From: Phytohabitans maris
Lineage (GTDB): Bacteria > Actinomycetota > Actinomycetes > Mycobacteriales > Micromonosporaceae
Reading direction: 5' to 3'
Assembly: GCF_031085175.1 (NCBI RefSeq)
Contig: NZ_JAVHUY010000021.1
Location: forward strand, 94,685 to 158,684
DNA: 64,000 nt
Shown: positions 1-10,841 of the stretch, one piece after another
How the letters are laid out: each line of letters begins with the position of its first letter
Position numbering within the stretch: the first letter of the stretch is position 1
Position numbers and translations under genes: made by a program
Notes under the pieces: generated by a model
The model's database searches: none
What the model was told of the DNA's origin: nothing
The model's input: only the letters and a program-made list of their open reading frames with translations

Positions 1-2
1 CC

Positions 3-1835
3 CGGGCCACGTTCGACATGGTGGTCGCCGGGCGGGTCGTCGGAGACGGCGACAGCGCCGATGTAGCGATCATGATGGTCGAGGCCGAGGCCACCGAGCA
101 CACGGTCGCCCTGGTCGCCGGCGGTGCCACCGCCCCGACCGAGGAGATCGTCGCGGGTGGCCTCGAGGCCGCCAAGCCGGCGATCCGCGAGCTCTGCCGG
201 GCGCAGGGCGAACTGGCCGAGGTGGCCGCCAAGCCGGTCGCCGAGTTCCCGGTCTTCCTCGACTACCAGGACGACGTGTTCGAGGCGGTCGCCACCGCCG
301 TCCGCGGCGAGGTCACCGAGGCCCTCAAGATCGCCGGCAAGGCCGAGCGCGAAGAGGCCCTCGACCGGATCAAGGACAAGGCGTTCGAGGTCGTCGCGCC
401 CGGGTTCGAGGGGCGCGAAAAGGAGGTCTCCCCGGCGTTCCGCTCGCTGGTCAAGTCCGAGGTGCGCAGCCGCGTGCTCCGCGACCAGGTGCGCATCGAC
501 GGCCGCGGCCCGCGCGACATCCGGCCGCTGACCGCGGAGACCCAGGTGCTGCCGCGGGTGCACGGCTCGGCGCTGTTCGAGCGGGGCGAGACGCAGATCC
601 TCGGCGTCACCACGCTCAACATGCTCCGGATGGAGCAGCAGCTCGACACGCTGTCGCCGGAAAAGCACAAGCGCTACATGCACAACTACAACTTCCCGCC
701 GTACTCGACGGGTGAGACCGGCCGCGTCGGCGCCCCCAAGCGCCGCGAGATCGGCCACGGCGCGCTGGCCGAGCGGGCGCTGATCCCGGTGCTGCCCAGC
801 CGCGAGGAGTTCCCGTACGCGATCCGCCAGGTCTCCGAGGCGCTCGGCTCCAACGGCTCCACCTCGATGGGCTCGGTCTGCGCCTCGACGATGTCGCTGC
901 TGTCGGCCGGCGTGCCGCTGAAGGCGCCGGTCGCGGGCATCGCGATGGGCCTGATCTCCGACGAGGTCGAGGGCAAGACGCAGTACGTCAGCCTGACCGA
1001 CATCCTCGGCGCCGAAGACGCGTACGGCGACATGGACTTCAAGGTCGCCGGCACGCGGGAGTTCGTGACCGCGCTCCAGCTCGACACCAAGCTCGACGGC
1101 ATCCCGTCCGACGTGCTGGCCGCCGCGCTGCAGCAGGCCCACGACGCGCGGCAGACGATCCTCGACGTGATGCAGGAGGCCATCGAGGCGCCGGCCACGA
1201 TGTCCGAGTACGCGCCGCGGGTCACCACCGTCAAGATCCCGGTCGACAAGATCGGCATGGTGATCGGGCCGAAGGGCCAGACGATCAACGCGATCCAGGA
1301 CGAGACCGGCGCCGAGATCTCCATCGAAGACGACGGCACGATCTACGTCGGCGCGACCAACGGCCCCTCGGCCGAGGCCGCCGTCGAGCGGATCAACTCG
1401 ATCGCCAACCCGACGCTGCCGAAGGTCGGCGACAAGTTCCTCGGCACGGTGGTGAAGACGGCCGCGTTCGGCGCGTTCATCTCGCTGCTGCCCGGCCGCG
1501 ACGGCCTGCTGCACATCTCCAAGGTGGGCAACGGCAAGCGGGTGGAGAAGGTCGAGGACTTCCTGAACGTCGGCGACAAGGTCGAGGTGCAGATCGCCGA
1601 CATCGACCAGCGCGGCAAGATCTACCTGGACAAGGTCCGCGCCGAGGGCGATGAAGACGCCGCGGCGCCGTCTGAAGCCGCTGGTGGCGACCGCCCGCCG
1701 GCCCGTGACCGGGGCGACCGGGGTCCGCGCGACCGCGGTGACCGCGACGGTGGCGACCGCGGGCCGAGCCGCGGCGAGCGCGAGGGTGAGGGCGACAGCG
1801 AGGGCGGCCCGCGCCGCCGCCGGCACCGCCGCTGA
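3..1835 (+). CDS. pnp: Polyribonucleotide nucleotidyltransferase (PNPase), 5' end missing
   Basis: PNPase degrades RNA 3' to 5' by phosphorolysis and also makes heteropolymeric tails in the cytoplasm. The frame is open from the left edge (codons begin at base 3), so roughly the first 130-150 residues lie outside. The visible 610 residues hold the rest of the first RNase PH domain, the helical linker, the second RNase PH domain, a KH domain (VIGPKGQTI, near residue 415), an S1 domain (near 475-545) and a basic, disordered tail of RGD/DRG repeats. Such Arg-rich tails are usual in actinobacterial PNPases. The stop overlaps the ATG of the M16 protease by one base (TGATG), so the two are co-translated. 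Identity is very secure. Confidence 0.97.
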   Translation, partial: RATFDMVVAGRVVGDGDSADVAIMMVEAEATEHTVALVAGGATAPTEEIVAGGLEAAKPAIRELCRAQGELAEVAAKPVAEFPVFLDYQDDVFEAVATAVRGEVTEALKIAGKAEREEALDRIKDKAFEVVAPGFEGREKEVSPAFRSLVKSEVRSRVLRDQVRIDGRGPRDIRPLTAETQVLPRVHGSALFERGETQILGVTTLNMLRMEQQLDTLSPEKHKRYMHNYNFPPYSTGETGRVGAPKRREIGHGALAERALIPVLPSREEFPYAIRQVSEALGSNGSTSMGSVCASTMSLLSAGVPLKAPVAGIAMGLISDEVEGKTQYVSLTDILGAEDAYGDMDFKVAGTREFVTALQLDTKLDGIPSDVLAAALQQAHDARQTILDVMQEAIEAPATMSEYAPRVTTVKIPVDKIGMVIGPKGQTINAIQDETGAEISIEDDGTIYVGATNGPSAEAAVERINSIANPTLPKVGDKFLGTVVKTAAFGAFISLLPGRDGLLHISKVGNGKRVEKVEDFLNVGDKVEVQIADIDQRGKIYLDKVRAEGDEDAAAPSEAAGGDRPPARDRGDRGPRDRGDRDGGDRGPSRGEREGEGDSEGGPRRRRHRR

Positions 1836-3091
1836 TGGCGCTCGACTCACGAGATGGGGGCAGCACGGTACGCCGTACCGTGCTGCCTTCCGGTCTTCGG
1901 GTGCTGACCGAGGCGATCCCGTCGATGCGGAGCGTCTCGTTCGGCGTGTGGGTGGGCATCGGCTCCCGTGACGAGGCGCCCGCGCAGTCCGGCGTGTCGC
2001 ACTTCCTGGAGCACCTGCTCTTCAAGGGCACCGAGCGGCGCACCGCGCTGGACATCTCGGCCGAGATCGAGGCGGTGGGCGGCGAGACCAACGCGTTCAC
2101 CACCAAGGAGTACACCTGCTACTACGCGCGGGTCCTCGACGAGGACCTGCCGCTCGCCATCGACGTGATGTGCGACCTGGTCTCCCACTCGGTGCTGGAG
2201 GCGGCCGACGTGGAGACCGAGCGGGGCGTGATCCTCGAAGAGATCGCGATGCACGACGACGAGCCCGGCGACGAGGTGCACGACGTCTTCGCCGAGGCCG
2301 TGTACGGCGCGCACCCGCTCGGCCGGCTCATCTCCGGCACCGAGGAGACGATCGCGCCGATGACCCGGGCGCAGATCGAGGGCTTCTACCACGAGCGGTA
2401 CCTGGCGCCCGCCGTCGTGGTCGCCGCCGCCGGCAACCTCGACCACGACGTCGTGGTCGAGCTGGTGCGGCAAAACCTCGACCTGGCCGGTGGGGGCACG
2501 CCGGCGCCGCTGCGCGCCACCGACGCCGTGCCGACCAGGGCAGCCGACACCGTGGTACGGGAGAAGGACACCGAGCAGGCGCACCTCGTGCTCGGCTGCC
2601 CGGGCATCGGGCGGCTCGACGACCGGCGGTTCGCGCTCGGCGTGCTCAACAACGTGCTCGGCGGCGGCATGTCGAGCCGGCTCTTCCAGGAGATCCGGGA
2701 AAAGCGCGGCCTCGCGTACTCGGTCTACTCGTACTCCAGCCAGTACGCCGACACCGGCCTCTTCGCGGTCTACGCCGGGTGCGCGCCGGGCAAGGTCGAC
2801 GAGGTGCTGGAGCTGACCCGGGCCGAGCTGGCGGCGGTGTCGGCGAAGGGCTTCACCGAGGCGGAGCTGGCCCGCGGCAAGGGCATGGCCAAGGGTTCGT
2901 ACGTGCTGGGCCTGGAAGACACCGGCTCGCGGATGAGCCGGCTGGCCAAGGGTGAGCTGCTGTACGGCGGGGTGCTCTCCGTCGACGAGCTGCTGGCCCG
3001 CGTCGACGCCGTGACCCTCGACCAGGTAAACGCGCTCGCCGCCGACCTGCTGACCCGCCCCACCTCGCTGGCGGTGATCGGCCCGCTCTAG
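1835..3091 (+). CDS. M16 family zinc metallopeptidase (mitochondrial-processing-peptidase-like)
   Basis: This is a 418-residue cytoplasmic zinc protease of the insulinase/MPP family. The inverted zinc motif HFLEH is at residues 56-60 and the third ligand is a glutamate of ERGVILEEI near residue 136. The C-terminal M16 domain with GGGMSSRLFQEIREKRGLAYSV is intact. Length matches the pnp-linked actinobacterial members. The ATG shares one base with the pnp stop. A perfect inverted repeat covers codons 9-18, so the start of the message folds strongly (see separate entry). The rpsO-pnp-M16-dapB arrangement is common in actinomycetes. The physiological substrate is not known. Confidence 0.93.
   Translation: MALDSRDGGSTVRRTVLPSGLRVLTEAIPSMRSVSFGVWVGIGSRDEAPAQSGVSHFLEHLLFKGTERRTALDISAEIEAVGGETNAFTTKEYTCYYARVLDEDLPLAIDVMCDLVSHSVLEAADVETERGVILEEIAMHDDEPGDEVHDVFAEAVYGAHPLGRLISGTEETIAPMTRAQIEGFYHERYLAPAVVVAAAGNLDHDVVVELVRQNLDLAGGGTPAPLRATDAVPTRAADTVVREKDTEQAHLVLGCPGIGRLDDRRFALGVLNNVLGGGMSSRLFQEIREKRGLAYSVYSYSSQYADTGLFAVYAGCAPGKVDEVLELTRAELAAVSAKGFTEAELARGKGMAKGSYVLGLEDTGSRMSRLAKGELLYGGVLSVDELLARVDAVTLDQVNALAADLLTRPTSLAVIGPL
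1859..1887 (+). promoter_or_regulatory. Perfect 13-bp inverted repeat inside the 5' coding region of the M16 gene
   Basis: Arms at 1859-1871 and 1875-1887 are exactly complementary around a 3-base loop (gcc). The structure starts 24 bases after the M16 start codon and encodes GGSTVRRTVLP, a stretch conserved in the family. There is no T-run after it, so it is not a classic terminator. In RNA it would form a very stable hairpin at the pnp/M16 junction and could affect translation or processing. Confidence 0.6.
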
Positions 3092-3139
3092 TGGCTGGGG
3101 CTTGAGCCTTCTTGTGTGCGGGCGGCACCATAGATCGCG

Positions 3140-4913
<1,774 letters not shown>

Positions 4914-5054
4914 CCGCGCCGGCCGCGGCAGGCTGTCCGAGCCGCCGCTGGATGGCGTTGAGCGTCCCCGCCACCGGCGGTCGGTGCCGACGAGGCCCGT
5001 CCTTCACCCCCGACCGCTCGCAGCCCGTGTGTTGGTGCGGGAAGCTACCGAGCT

Positions 5055-5074
5055 GCACGCACAGACGGGGCAGC
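5055..5074 (+). repeat. Dispersed 20-bp motif, copy 1
   Basis: Identical to 5221-5240 and 18/20 identical to 42328-42347. Copies lie only in intergenic DNA between convergent genes. Confidence 0.6.
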
Positions 5075-5220
5075 GGCCCTACCCCCTGGAGGGCGTTGGG
5101 CAGCTTCGCGAGCGACGGGCGGTGCCCGACGGGCCCACGCCGCGAGGCTGCGATTCGCCCCGACCCCGGCCCGCACACGCTTGTGGCCGTGGTGGTGTGG
5201 TGCGCAGGAGGCCGTCGAGC

Positions 5221-5240
5221 GCACGCACAGACGGGGCAGC
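5221..5240 (+). repeat. Dispersed 20-bp motif, copy 2
   Basis: Second exact copy, 166 bases downstream of the first, followed by TCGATAGG. Confidence 0.6.
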
Positions 5241-5385
5241 TCGATAGGCCCGCGAAACCTCAACCACCGCCGGCCGTGAGCCTGGCGGGAACTGCCCGGG
5301 GCGATGTCCCTGACATTGCCCACTCACCCGGCGAGCGGGCTGCCCGACGCCCCGCGCCGCACGTGGGCGGCCCGGGGGCGAGGCG

Positions 5386-7407
5386 TCAGGGGGTTTCGCG
5401 GAGGGTCAGGCCGGTGGGGAGGCCGGTCAGGCGGGCGTGGCCGGCGGCGTCGACCGCGGCGTCGACCGGGCTGCCGGCGACTCGTAGGCCGCGCGCCCGC
5501 ACGGCGCCGAGTGGGAGGGACGGGCGGAGGGTGACGCGGCCGGCTGGGACGTCGGGGTAGATGCCGAGCGCGGCGTGCAGGACCACCACGGCGGCCGCTG
5601 CGGACCAGGCTTGGGGGCGGCAGGCGGCGGGGTAGGGCATCGGGCGGGCGAAGTCCGTGCGGTCGTCGCCGCCGTAGAGTTCGGGGAGGCGGTAGTCGAA
5701 GGCCTCGCCGGCGGTCAGGAGGCCATCGGCCAGCTTGGCGGCGGCCGGCCCGAAGCCCTCGCGGGCCAGGCCGGCCAGGACGATAGCGGTGTCGTGTGCC
5801 CAGATCGAGCCGCAGTGGTACGAGAGCGGGCTGAAGCCGGCGTCCTGTGTGGACATCGTGCGCAGGCCGTAGCCGCCGGAGAGGGCGGGGGAGGCCAGCG
5901 CCTCGGCCACCGCCGTGGACTCCTTCGCGGTGAGCAGGCCGGTGCCGAGCAGGTGGCCGATGTTGCTGGTCAGCGCGTCGACCGGGCGGCCGTGGCGGTC
6001 CAGGGCCAGGGCCGGGTACGTCCCCTGTGGACCGTCGACCCAGTAGCGGGCGCGGAAGCGCTCGGCCAGTGCGCCGGCGTAGTCGCGCCAGCGGTCGGCG
6101 CCGGGGCGGTCGAAGGCGTCCAGCAGGGCGGCGCCGTGCAGTGCCGCCTGGTACGCGTAGCCCTGCACCTCGGCCAGCGCGATCGGCGGCTCGGCGTGGC
6201 GGCCGTCGCGGAAGCGGACCGCGTCGCCGGAGTCCTTCCAGCCCTGGTTGGCCAGGCCGCGCCCGCTCTCGTCGATGTACCGCACGAAGTCGGCACGGCC
6301 GCCGAAGTCGGTGTGGCCGCCCAGCCACGAGAGCGCCGCCTCGACATGCGGCAGCAGCGCGGCCACCTCCTGCGGCGGCATGCCCCAGCGCCAGGCGTCG
6401 TGCAGCAGGCTGACCCAGAGCGGGGTGGCGTCGACCGTCCCGTAGTACGCCGCCGGAAGCTCCATCAGCTCGCCCTGGTGGCGGCTGTCCTGCCGGCGTA
6501 GCTCGTGCATGATCTTTCCGGGCGCCTCGCCGGAGCGGCCGTCCTCGCGCGTGCCCTGGCGCCGGGCGAGCACCCGCAGCGTGCCGGCGGCAAGCTCGGT
6601 GCCGAGCGGGAGCAGCATGCGGGCGGCCCAGATGCTGTCCCGCCCGAAGAGCGTGAGGAACCACGGCACCCCGGCGCCCAGGTACGTGTCGTCGCCGTCG
6701 GTCAGCCGCAGCGCGGCCAGGTCGTCCAGGGAGCGGTCGAGCAGGCGGACCAGGCGGTGGTCGTCGGCGGTGACCTCGGGGCGGGCCCACTCGACCGGCC
6801 CCTCCGGCGCGGCCACCATCGCCCGCGGGTCGTCGATCCGCACCTGCCAGCGGAGCGTCGTGCTGCCGCGGGTGGGCAGGTCGACCGGCCAGGCGAGGCG
6901 GTCGACGCCGGCCGGCGGACCGGTCACCGTCACCGTGATGCCGCCGGCGTGCCACACCAGCGGCTCGACCGGGGTGAGCCGCGGCGCGGTGCCCCCCGAC
7001 TTCACCACCTCTATCGGGGCGAGGTCGCAGGCCAGGTCGAGGGTGACGGTCGCGTGGACCGGGACGTCGGCGGCCGAGGTGACCGTGATCTCCTCGGCCA
7101 TCCCGCCCGGGGTCACCTGGCGCAGGCGGTCGATCCGCACGGTGGGGTCGGCGATCCGGGTGCCGAGCCAGCGCACGACCGAGACGAACCGGGTGGCGCC
7201 GGGACCGGCCGGGGTGTGCCCGATCGGCTCCGGCTCCCGGCCGTCGACCAGCAGCCGGGCCTCGGCGAGCGCGCGGGCGTCGGCGTGGAAGACGCCCTGG
7301 ACGCCAGCCCCGCTGACCTGCCCGCCGGCCGCGCTCAGCACGGTGGTCGGCGCCGCTGTCGTGGTCACGAGGTCGTGCAGCAGCGGCTGCAGCTTGTGGT
7401 CCGGCAC
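5386..7407 (-). CDS. Glycogen debranching-type enzyme (amylo-alpha-1,6-glucosidase family)
   Basis: 673 residues. The N-terminal 200 or so form the beta-rich domain found in bacterial debranching proteins, and the rest is an (alpha/alpha)6 catalytic barrel. Diagnostic segments are FGRDSIWAARMLLPLG, the acidic WKDSGDAVRFRDG and CGSIWAHDTAIVLAGL near the C-terminus. Members hydrolyse alpha-1,6 branches or short glucans in the cytoplasm. The GTG start is supported by a perfect Shine-Dalgarno sequence AGGAGGT eight bases upstream (7416-7422 on the top strand). The gene is divergent from a LacI regulator and sugar ABC genes and shares their operator region, so it is probably induced by the same sugar. 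Confidence 0.88.
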   Translation of the reverse strand: MPDHKLQPLLHDLVTTTAAPTTVLSAAGGQVSGAGVQGVFHADARALAEARLLVDGREPEPIGHTPAGPGATRFVSVVRWLGTRIADPTVRIDRLRQVTPGGMAEEITVTSAADVPVHATVTLDLACDLAPIEVVKSGGTAPRLTPVEPLVWHAGGITVTVTGPPAGVDRLAWPVDLPTRGSTTLRWQVRIDDPRAMVAAPEGPVEWARPEVTADDHRLVRLLDRSLDDLAALRLTDGDDTYLGAGVPWFLTLFGRDSIWAARMLLPLGTELAAGTLRVLARRQGTREDGRSGEAPGKIMHELRRQDSRHQGELMELPAAYYGTVDATPLWVSLLHDAWRWGMPPQEVAALLPHVEAALSWLGGHTDFGGRADFVRYIDESGRGLANQGWKDSGDAVRFRDGRHAEPPIALAEVQGYAYQAALHGAALLDAFDRPGADRWRDYAGALAERFRARYWVDGPQGTYPALALDRHGRPVDALTSNIGHLLGTGLLTAKESTAVAEALASPALSGGYGLRTMSTQDAGFSPLSYHCGSIWAHDTAIVLAGLAREGFGPAAAKLADGLLTAGEAFDYRLPELYGGDDRTDFARPMPYPAACRPQAWSAAAAVVVLHAALGIYPDVPAGRVTLRPSLPLGAVRARGLRVAGSPVDAAVDAAGHARLTGLPTGLTLRETP

Positions 7408-7415
7408 GGGCGACT

Positions 7416-7422
7416 ACCTCCT
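7416..7422 (-). promoter_or_regulatory. Ribosome binding site of the debranching enzyme
   Basis: AGGAGGT on the bottom strand, eight bases before the GTG at 7407. It is what fixes this start. Confidence 0.75.
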
Positions 7423-7431
7423 GGGGACAGT

Positions 7432-7482
7432 CTTGACAGATCGGCGTGCTTGACAGATCGGCGTGCTTGACAGATTGGCGTG
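7432..7482 (+). repeat. Three tandem 17-bp repeats, each containing TTGACA
   Basis: Units at 7432-7448, 7449-7465 and 7466-7482 read CTTGACAGATCGGCGTG, the third with one change (ATTGG). They lie between the divergent debranching and lacI genes. Each carries a consensus -35 hexamer in the lacI direction, but none has a good -10 at the usual distance. They may be regulator binding sites or an expanded promoter element. Confidence 0.7.
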
Positions 7483-7543
7483 CGCAGAGCAAAGTGCGAA
7501 ACAACCCAGAAACTTGAACGATCCAATCATGCTCCACCTCGCT

Positions 7544-7555
7544 TTGAACGTTCAA
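7544..7555. promoter_or_regulatory. Candidate LacI-family operator (perfect 12-bp palindrome)
   Basis: TTGAACGTTCAA has the central CG typical of LacI/GalR operators and lies 18 bases before the lacI start. A related imperfect site, TTGAACGATCCAA, begins 30 bases upstream at 7514, about three helical turns away. The position suits autoregulation of lacI and control of the divergent enzyme gene. Confidence 0.6.
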
Positions 7556-7572
7556 GGTGATAGAAGGTATGA

Positions 7573-8589
7573 ATGGCCGATAAAGTGACGATCGCCACGG
7601 TTGCCGCCCACGCCAACGTGTCCCGGCAGACCGTCTCCAACGTGCTCAACACCCCGCACCTGGTCCGTGAGGAGACCCGGGAGCGGGTGCGCGAGGCGAT
7701 CGCCGTCCTCGGCTACCGCGCCAACCAGGCCGCCCGGCTCATGCGCACCGGCCGGTCGCACCTGCTGGCCGTGCGGATCGAGCCGACCCGCGACGGGATC
7801 AACGGCTCGGTCCTCGACCGCTTCCTGCACGGGCTGACCGAGGCGGCGGCCCCGGCGGGATACCGCATCCTGCTCTACGCCGCCGCCGACGACCAGGCCG
7901 AGATCGCCACCTACGACGACCTGCTCGCCACGTACGAGCTGGACGGCTTCGTGCTCACCAGCACCCACCACGGCGACGTGCGCACGTCGTGGCTGGCCGA
8001 GCGGGGGGTGCCGTTCGTGACGTTCGGCCGTCCGTGGGGCCGGCTCGGTGCGGACGCGCGGACCGAGCCGGCGGCACTCTCGGGTGCCGCCGGCAGCCAC
8101 CCCTGGGTCGACGTCGACAACGCCGCCGGCACCGCCGCCGCCACCCGGCACCTGCTCGACGCCGGGCACCGGCGGATCGGCTTCATCGGCTGGCCGGAGG
8201 GCTCCGGTGTGGGTGACGAGCGCCGCGCCGGCTGGGCCGCCACCGCCGGCGCCGACCTGCCCGAGCTCGCCCGCGCCACAGTGGACGGTGTCGCCGAGGG
8301 TGAGGCGGCCGCCCACGACCTTCTGTCCATATCGGATCCACCCACCGCCCTGGTGTGCGCGAGCGACTCGCTGGCCGCCGGAGCCTACGGTGTCGCGCCT
8401 CCGGGCGTGGCGGTCACCGGCTTCGACGACACGGCGGTCGCCCGCGTGCTCGGGCTCACCAGCGTGGCGCAGCCGCTCGCCGAGGCGGCCGCCCGCTGTG
8501 TCGACCTTCTCGCCGGCGTGCTCGACGGGGGCGCCGCGCCGCATCCCGTGCTCCTCCCACCCTCCCTCGTGATCCGCCAGTCAGCCTGA
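7573..8589 (+). CDS. LacI/GalR family transcriptional regulator
   Basis: 338 residues. The helix-turn-helix is at residues 5-25 (TIATVAAHANVSRQTVSNVLN with the hinge helix following near 50), and residues 60-338 form the periplasmic-binding-protein-like sensor domain. It binds DNA as a dimer and is released or engaged by a sugar. The ATG is preceded by AGAAGG. The stop lies 12 bases before the sugar-binding protein, so it probably heads the ABC operon. Its own operator candidate is at 7544-7555. The inducer cannot be told from sequence. Confidence 0.93.
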   Translation: MADKVTIATVAAHANVSRQTVSNVLNTPHLVREETRERVREAIAVLGYRANQAARLMRTGRSHLLAVRIEPTRDGINGSVLDRFLHGLTEAAAPAGYRILLYAAADDQAEIATYDDLLATYELDGFVLTSTHHGDVRTSWLAERGVPFVTFGRPWGRLGADARTEPAALSGAAGSHPWVDVDNAAGTAAATRHLLDAGHRRIGFIGWPEGSGVGDERRAGWAATAGADLPELARATVDGVAEGEAAAHDLLSISDPPTALVCASDSLAAGAYGVAPPGVAVTGFDDTAVARVLGLTSVAQPLAEAAARCVDLLAGVLDGGAAPHPVLLPPSLVIRQSA

Positions 8590-8601
8590 AGGAGATCGGA
8601 A

Positions 8602-9837
8602 ATGCCACATAGGACAGTCCTGGCGGCCTTCGCGGCCGGTGCCCTGCTGGCGAGCGCCGCGTGCGGCAGCGGCTTCGACGACGATTCCGCGGACACCCCG
8701 CAGCGGTCCGGGCCGGTGTCGTTGCAGATCCTCATCGGCTCCTCCGGCCAGGCCGAGACGACCGCGGTGCAGGAGGCCGCCGCGAAGTGGGCCAGCTCGT
8801 CCGGAAACACCGCCACCGTCACGCCCGCGCAGGACCTGACCCAGCAGCTCGGCCAGGCGTTCGCCGGAGACAGCCCGCCGGACGTGTTCTATGTGGACGC
8901 CGTCCGCCTCGCCGACTACGCGAGCGTGGGTGCGCTGGAGCCGTACGGCGACAAGATCAGTAACCCGGACGACTTCTACGAGAGCCTGCGCACCGCGTTC
9001 ACGTACGACGGCAAGCTCTACTGCGCCCCCAAGGACTTCTCCACGCTCGCGCTGGTGGTCAACACCGATCTGTGGAGCAAGGCCGGCCTGACCGAGGCGG
9101 ACGTGCCGACCACCTGGGACCAGCTCACCTCGGTCTCGCAAAAGATCAAGAGCAGCGGCACGGTACCGCTGGCGCTCGGCGACACCCGCGACCGGATCGG
9201 CGCGTTCATGGTGCAGGCCGGCGGCTGGATCACCAGCGCGGACGGCAAGACGGCCACCGCCGACAGCCCGGAAAACCTCCAGGCCCTCCAGTACGTCCAG
9301 GGGCTGCTGAAGAACAAGTACGCCCAGTACCCGAAGGCGCTGGACGCCGGCTGGGCCGGTGAGGCGTTCGGCAAGGGCAAGGCCGCGATGACCATCGAGG
9401 GCAACTGGATCAAGGGTGCGCTGCGGGCCGACTTCCCGAACGTGAAGTACACCGTGCACCCGCTCCCTGCCGGTCCCAAGGGCCAGGGCACGCTCTCGTT
9501 CACCACGTGCTGGGGCGTCGCGGCCAAGAGCAAGAACAAGGACGCGGCGGTCAACTTCGTCGAGGCGATGACCACGGCCGAACAGCAGATGACGTTCGCC
9601 AAGGCCTTCGGCGTGATGCCGTCGCGCCAGTCGGCCGGCGCCCAGTTCACCCAGCAGTACCCGGACGACAAGGCGTTCATCGACGGCGCCGGGTACGCGC
9701 AGGGCCCGGTCAACGCGCCCAAGATGGACAGCGTCCTGGCCGACTTCGACACCGGCCTGCAGGGCCTGGCGAACGGTGACCCCAAGGCGCTGCTGGGCCG
9801 CGTGCAGAAGAACACCGAGTCGGCGCTTGGACGATGA
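8602..9837 (+). CDS. Sugar ABC transporter substrate-binding lipoprotein
   Basis: 411-residue family-1 solute-binding protein. It begins with a lipoprotein signal whose lipobox is LASAAC, cysteine at residue 21, so it is anchored to the outer face of the membrane. The body has the usual binding-protein features (FYVDAVRLADYASVGALEPY, TTWDQLTSVSQKIK, AMTIEGNWIKGAL). The stop overlaps the ATG of the first permease (ATGA). RBS AAGGAGAT precedes the start. The neighbouring debranching enzyme suggests an oligosaccharide of alpha-linked glucose, but this is inference. Confidence 0.94.
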   Translation: MPHRTVLAAFAAGALLASAACGSGFDDDSADTPQRSGPVSLQILIGSSGQAETTAVQEAAAKWASSSGNTATVTPAQDLTQQLGQAFAGDSPPDVFYVDAVRLADYASVGALEPYGDKISNPDDFYESLRTAFTYDGKLYCAPKDFSTLALVVNTDLWSKAGLTEADVPTTWDQLTSVSQKIKSSGTVPLALGDTRDRIGAFMVQAGGWITSADGKTATADSPENLQALQYVQGLLKNKYAQYPKALDAGWAGEAFGKGKAAMTIEGNWIKGALRADFPNVKYTVHPLPAGPKGQGTLSFTTCWGVAAKSKNKDAAVNFVEAMTTAEQQMTFAKAFGVMPSRQSAGAQFTQQYPDDKAFIDGAGYAQGPVNAPKMDSVLADFDTGLQGLANGDPKALLGRVQKNTESALGR

Positions 9838-10841
9838 GGACGCGCAGCGAGAGCCTGGCGGGTTGGCTCTTCGTCGCCCCCGTGGTGCTGATCCTGGGCG
9901 TCTTCCTGCTGCTGCCGATCCTGATGGCGCTCTGGGTCAGCCTCACCGGCTGGAACGGGCAGGGTAGCCCGTTCCGGTCCGGGGTGCCCTTCGTCGGCGC
10001 GGACAACTACACCTCCCTCTTCACCGAGGACGGCCTGCCCCGCCAGGACTTCATGACGAGCATCCGCAACAACGTGTACTACGTGCTGCTCGTGGTGCCG
10101 GCGCAGACCGCGCTGGCGCTCGGGCTCGCGCTCGTCGTCAACCAGCGGATGCTCAAGCGCAAAGGGTTCTTCCGGACCGCGTTCTACTTCCCGTCGGTCA
10201 CCAGCTCGGTGGCGATCAGCGTGGTGTTCCTGTTCGTCTTCGCCAACTCCGGCGCGGTCAACGCCCTGCTCGGCGCGGTCGGGATCGACGGGCCGGTGTG
10301 GTTCGACGACTCGCGCGGCCTCATCCACGTACTGCTCGGGACGGTTGGCGTCGACAACCCGCCCGGCGCGCTCGCCAACCACAGCGTGCTGGGCCTGACC
10401 TGGTGGGATTGGGTCTCCGGGCCGAGCGTGGCGATGTGCGCGATCATCGTGCTGGTCGTGTGGACCACCTCCGGCACGTTCATGCTGATGTTTCTCGCCG
10501 CCCTGCAGGCCATCCCCCAGCAGGTGGAGGAGGCGAGCCTCATCGACGGCGCCAACCGCTGGCAGCGGCTGCGCTTCGTCACGATCCCGATGATCAGGCC
10601 GACCATGTTTCTGGTGCTCACGCTCGGGCTGATCAGCACCTGGCAGGTCTTCGACCAGATCTACGTGATGAGCCAGGGCAACCCGGCCAAGACCACGCTC
10701 ACCCCGGCCTTCCTGTCGTACCGCACGGCTTTCAAGGACTTCGAGTACGGCCGGGGCGCCGCGATCTCGTTCGTGCTCTTCCTGATCATCGTGGTGATGA
10801 CGCTGGTGCAGCGGTGGATGCTCCGGGAGCGCCGGTCATGA
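9834..10841 (+). CDS. Sugar ABC transporter permease, MalF/UgpA type
   Basis: 335-residue inner-membrane protein with about six membrane segments. The EAA loop that contacts the ATPase is EEASLIDGANRWQRLRFVTIP near residue 232. There is an unusually long extracytoplasmic segment around residues 145-190. It overlaps both neighbours by four bases (ATGA), so the three transport genes are translationally coupled. No ATPase gene is present in the operon, so a shared MsiK/MsmX-type ATPase encoded elsewhere is expected. Confidence 0.93.
   Translation: MRTRSESLAGWLFVAPVVLILGVFLLLPILMALWVSLTGWNGQGSPFRSGVPFVGADNYTSLFTEDGLPRQDFMTSIRNNVYYVLLVVPAQTALALGLALVVNQRMLKRKGFFRTAFYFPSVTSSVAISVVFLFVFANSGAVNALLGAVGIDGPVWFDDSRGLIHVLLGTVGVDNPPGALANHSVLGLTWWDWVSGPSVAMCAIIVLVVWTTSGTFMLMFLAALQAIPQQVEEASLIDGANRWQRLRFVTIPMIRPTMFLVLTLGLISTWQVFDQIYVMSQGNPAKTTLTPAFLSYRTAFKDFEYGRGAAISFVLFLIIVVMTLVQRWMLRERRS

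Larger units (their letters stand above)
4914..5385. other. Convergent intergenic region with two copies of a 20-bp motif
   Basis: 472 bases without a convincing gene lie between dapB and the debranching enzyme, which converge here. The only structure seen is a 20-base motif (GCACGCACAGACGGGGCAGC) at 5055-5074 and again at 5221-5240. A variant with two changes occurs at 42328-42347. No strong terminator was found. Short frames in this region have no recognisable protein features. Confidence 0.5.

Noticed and set aside
7432..7482. CRISPR-like array
   Set aside because: Repeats are directly adjacent without spacers, only 17 bases long, and no cas genes are present.
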